Shown here: positions 21,923 to 23,678 of the stretch, in pieces | How the letters are laid out: each line of letters opens with the position of its first letter | How positions within the stretch are numbered: position 1 is the first letter of the stretch | Assembly: GCA_045586925.1 (NCBI GenBank) | Contig: JAZNBG010000041.1 | Coordinates: 1-23,678 of the forward strand | Direction: 5' to 3' | From: SIG440 sp045586925 | GTDB lineage: Bacteria > Bacillota > Clostridia > Monoglobales > Monoglobaceae | Length of the DNA: 23,678 nucleotides | The notes under the pieces: model-generated | What the model saw: only the letters and a program-made list of their open reading frames with translations | What the model was told of the DNA's origin: nothing | Databases searched by the model: none | Translations under genes and position numbers: made by a program

Positions 21923-22373
21923 AATATACAGACGTTACAATACAACCTCGCACAACATAGTGCAAAAACCAAATACTCCTGCACAAAAACAGATTAATCC
22001 CTTTCCTGATATGCAGAAAAAAACTTCGCCTATGCCTAAACCGCAGCCACCATTGCCAAACAACGAGTCGTTGCAGCAATGTAAAGAAACAATTAATGAG
22101 CCCTCCGGCGGAATTAACTGCGCCAAAGGGCAACAGAAGCAAAAAAGCAGTAACAAGTCGCCTTATGGTCCCCTTTTAGGTATGATACCCCGAAATATTT
22201 ATAATCCTGATTCAAAAAAAATCTTAGGATTTCTGTCATCTGAGGACTTGTTGCTTATTGCTTTAATTTTTTTGTTTCTTGAAAGCAGCGATGATGACAA
22301 CCCCCTGATGGTTCTGGCACTGGTTTACGTTTTGCTTGGGGAATACATTGATTTTGGGGATTTTGCATTTTAG
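21915..22373 (+). CDS. Proline/glutamine-rich protein with hydrophobic C-terminus
   Basis: A 152-residue protein of no family that I can name. The first 90 residues are low-complexity, rich in Pro, Gln, Asn and Lys. The C-terminus has SSEDLLLIALIFLFLE, then an acidic SSDDDNP turn and LMVLALVYVLLGEY: two short hydrophobic helices joined by an acidic hinge, a pattern I recall in small clostridial spore-related proteins. The start is uncertain. GTG 21915 overlaps the previous stop but lies inside the AGGGAGGTG ribosome site; that site is better spaced for a non-standard ATA at 21924. A GTG at 21960 has no site. It is followed 64 bases later by sipL. Confidence 0.68.
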   Translation: MCKIYRRYNTTSHNIVQKPNTPAQKQINPFPDMQKKTSPMPKPQPPLPNNESLQQCKETINEPSGGINCAKGQQKQKSSNKSPYGPLLGMIPRNIYNPDSKKILGFLSSEDLLLIALIFLFLESSDDDNPLMVLALVYVLLGEYIDFGDFAF

Positions 22374-22437
22374 TCATATCTTAGCCAAAATTCACATAGT
22401 AATATACAAAAACTTTTGTGAAATGAGGTATAGAAAA

Positions 22438-23678
22438 ATGTCTGTTAATCTGAAAAAGGAGCATCTGCACCTATCCCGGGTGGTTTGTTCCCGATACTGT
22501 CAGACCACCGTAGAATGTGATGTCATTGTTCCTGACGTTAAGCCTGATGTGCTGAAGGTTCTTCGGGTAAGCTCTGACGCATTTATTACCCAAAAAACCC
22601 TGCAAACAGACAAGGTTTTTATTCAGGGTGTAATACGGCTCAATATCCTTTATATTCCCGATGGCAGCGTTTTGGGCGCGGTAAAGTCCATAAGCTGTAC
22701 TCAGGATTTTAACCACACAATCGATGCAAAGGGAGTAAAACCGGGGATGAACCTTGTTGCAGAGGCAGATTGTGACGCACCGGAGTTTACTTTGGTAAAC
22801 AGCCGAAAGCTGAATATCCGCAACAAAATTGGTATGAACATCAAGGCAACTACTGCCTCGGAGGTTGACATTGCAACAGCCATCGACGGTAGTGATCCTG
22901 TACAAACCAATTTGCAGCATCTTAAAATATGTAATTCCTGCTGCGATGCAGAACGTGATATTATAATTCGTGAACGTCTTGAAGTACCGGCAGGCAAGCC
23001 CGATATCGGCGAAATTCTCAGGATGTCTGTCAAGCCCACTCCTATTGAAATAAAGCTGCTGGAAGGCAAGGTGATTGCCAAGGGCGAACTGAAGGTGTGC
23101 ACTATGTATTGCGACAACTCAGAGGACAGCTCTATCCAATGTATGGAGCACAGCACGTCATTTACTGAAATTCTGGAAGTTGACGGAGTTGCCGAAAATA
23201 TGTCCGGTGAGATTGATTATATAGTTAAAGACATTTATCACGAAATCGGTCGTGACGGCGATGGTGACAAGCGCGTACTGAATACAGAAATAACCATTGC
23301 TGCCTGTCTTAAAGCCACTGAAATTGTGGAATGTGATGCAATATGCGACGCATACGGACTTAAATGCGAGCTTGCCATCGAAACCGACGAGTGTTTTATG
23401 GAACAGCTTATCGAAACTGCCCAGACAACTATTTCACAAAAAGAAAACATTTGTGTTCCTGATTATCTTCCCGATATATACCAGGTATGCGATTGCAGTG
23501 GTGTGCCAAGCATTGAAAATGTCACGGTAGAAAAGGGAGCGGTGACCGTTTCGGGTTTTATGACCTGTAATCCTGTTTACCTGACATCCGACAAGGACAC
23601 CCCTTTGTCAGGCTTCAGCCACGTTTTACCGTTTTGCCACACCTTTGAAATTGAAGAAATTCTGGAAACGTCAATCTG
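22438..23678 (+). CDS. sipL: SipL-type spore morphogenesis protein with DUF3794 repeats (3' truncated)
   Basis: An open frame of 413 codons that runs off the window. It contains DUF3794 (SipL_SPOCS) units starting near residues 20, 172 and 330. Each carries a PDxxPDI-like motif: PDVKPDV (32-38), PAGKPDI (184-190) and PDYLPDI (341-347). The segment VNSRKLNIRNKIGM at 120-133 is the other family mark. In Clostridioides difficile, SipL binds the coat ATPase SpoIVA and is needed to localise the coat; it ends in a LysM domain, which would lie beyond the window here. No signal peptide, as expected for a mother-cell protein. The ATG is nine bases after GAGG. Cysteine is frequent. Three small genes upstream probably belong with it. 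Confidence 0.9.
   Translation, partial: MSVNLKKEHLHLSRVVCSRYCQTTVECDVIVPDVKPDVLKVLRVSSDAFITQKTLQTDKVFIQGVIRLNILYIPDGSVLGAVKSISCTQDFNHTIDAKGVKPGMNLVAEADCDAPEFTLVNSRKLNIRNKIGMNIKATTASEVDIATAIDGSDPVQTNLQHLKICNSCCDAERDIIIRERLEVPAGKPDIGEILRMSVKPTPIEIKLLEGKVIAKGELKVCTMYCDNSEDSSIQCMEHSTSFTEILEVDGVAENMSGEIDYIVKDIYHEIGRDGDGDKRVLNTEITIAACLKATEIVECDAICDAYGLKCELAIETDECFMEQLIETAQTTISQKENICVPDYLPDIYQVCDCSGVPSIENVTVEKGAVTVSGFMTCNPVYLTSDKDTPLSGFSHVLPFCHTFEIEEILETSI

Overview
The window looks like a chromosomal segment of a spore-forming anaerobe of the class Clostridia. The basis is a germination protease (gpr), a YtvI-type sporulation permease, a SipL-type spore-morphogenesis protein with DUF3794 repeats and a possible BofC-like protein. 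SLH-type surface anchoring, Firmicutes-style AAGGAG ribosome binding sites, compact intrinsic terminators and moderate GC in the core genes fit this. I cannot name a genus from the sequence.

Layout. 1-851: the end of a large polymorphic toxin with an Ntox50-like tip, overlapped by an AT-rich presumed immunity gene. 997-5421: a surface and glycan block with a secreted SLH-anchored metallo-beta-lactamase-fold protein, a GH29 alpha-fucosidase and a divergent AraC-family regulator. 5460-8889: minus-strand housekeeping genes (xth-thioredoxin operon, class A PBP). 9052-10155: a small BofC-like membrane protein and a DUF2752/TM2 membrane pair with the best consensus promoter in the window. 10289-14555: gpr, then DUF1385-prmC, rsmE and a four-helix membrane protein, all on the plus strand. 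14703-15908: a secreted protein with a copper amine oxidase N-terminal-like domain and three SIPPITNA repeats. 15941-20093: a minus-strand typA-apgM-ytvI operon. 20094-20653: a 560-base stretch without genes. 20654-21112: a YfcE-type phosphoesterase. 21236 to the end: three small uncharacterised genes leading into a truncated sipL.

The most notable item is in the gene-free stretch. A minus-strand transcription unit of about 165 nt at 20414-20578 has its own promoter (TTTACA-17-TACAAT) and a U-tract terminator. It folds into an 18-bp closing stem, an asymmetric internal bubble and a 12-bp upper stem. Both non-Watson-Crick positions in the closing stem are G-U on the minus strand but A-C on the plus strand, which supports a real minus-strand RNA. 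The shape is that of a 6S RNA, but the identity is not proven. Next to it (20174-20412) is a GC-rich, hairpin-dense intergenic element that may be a dispersed repeat.

Gene ends are tightly packed. Convergent genes share hairpins, one of which encodes the last codons of ytvI. Several promoters with 16- or 17-base spacers can be assigned by eye. No tRNA, rRNA, CRISPR array, transposase or phage gene was seen.
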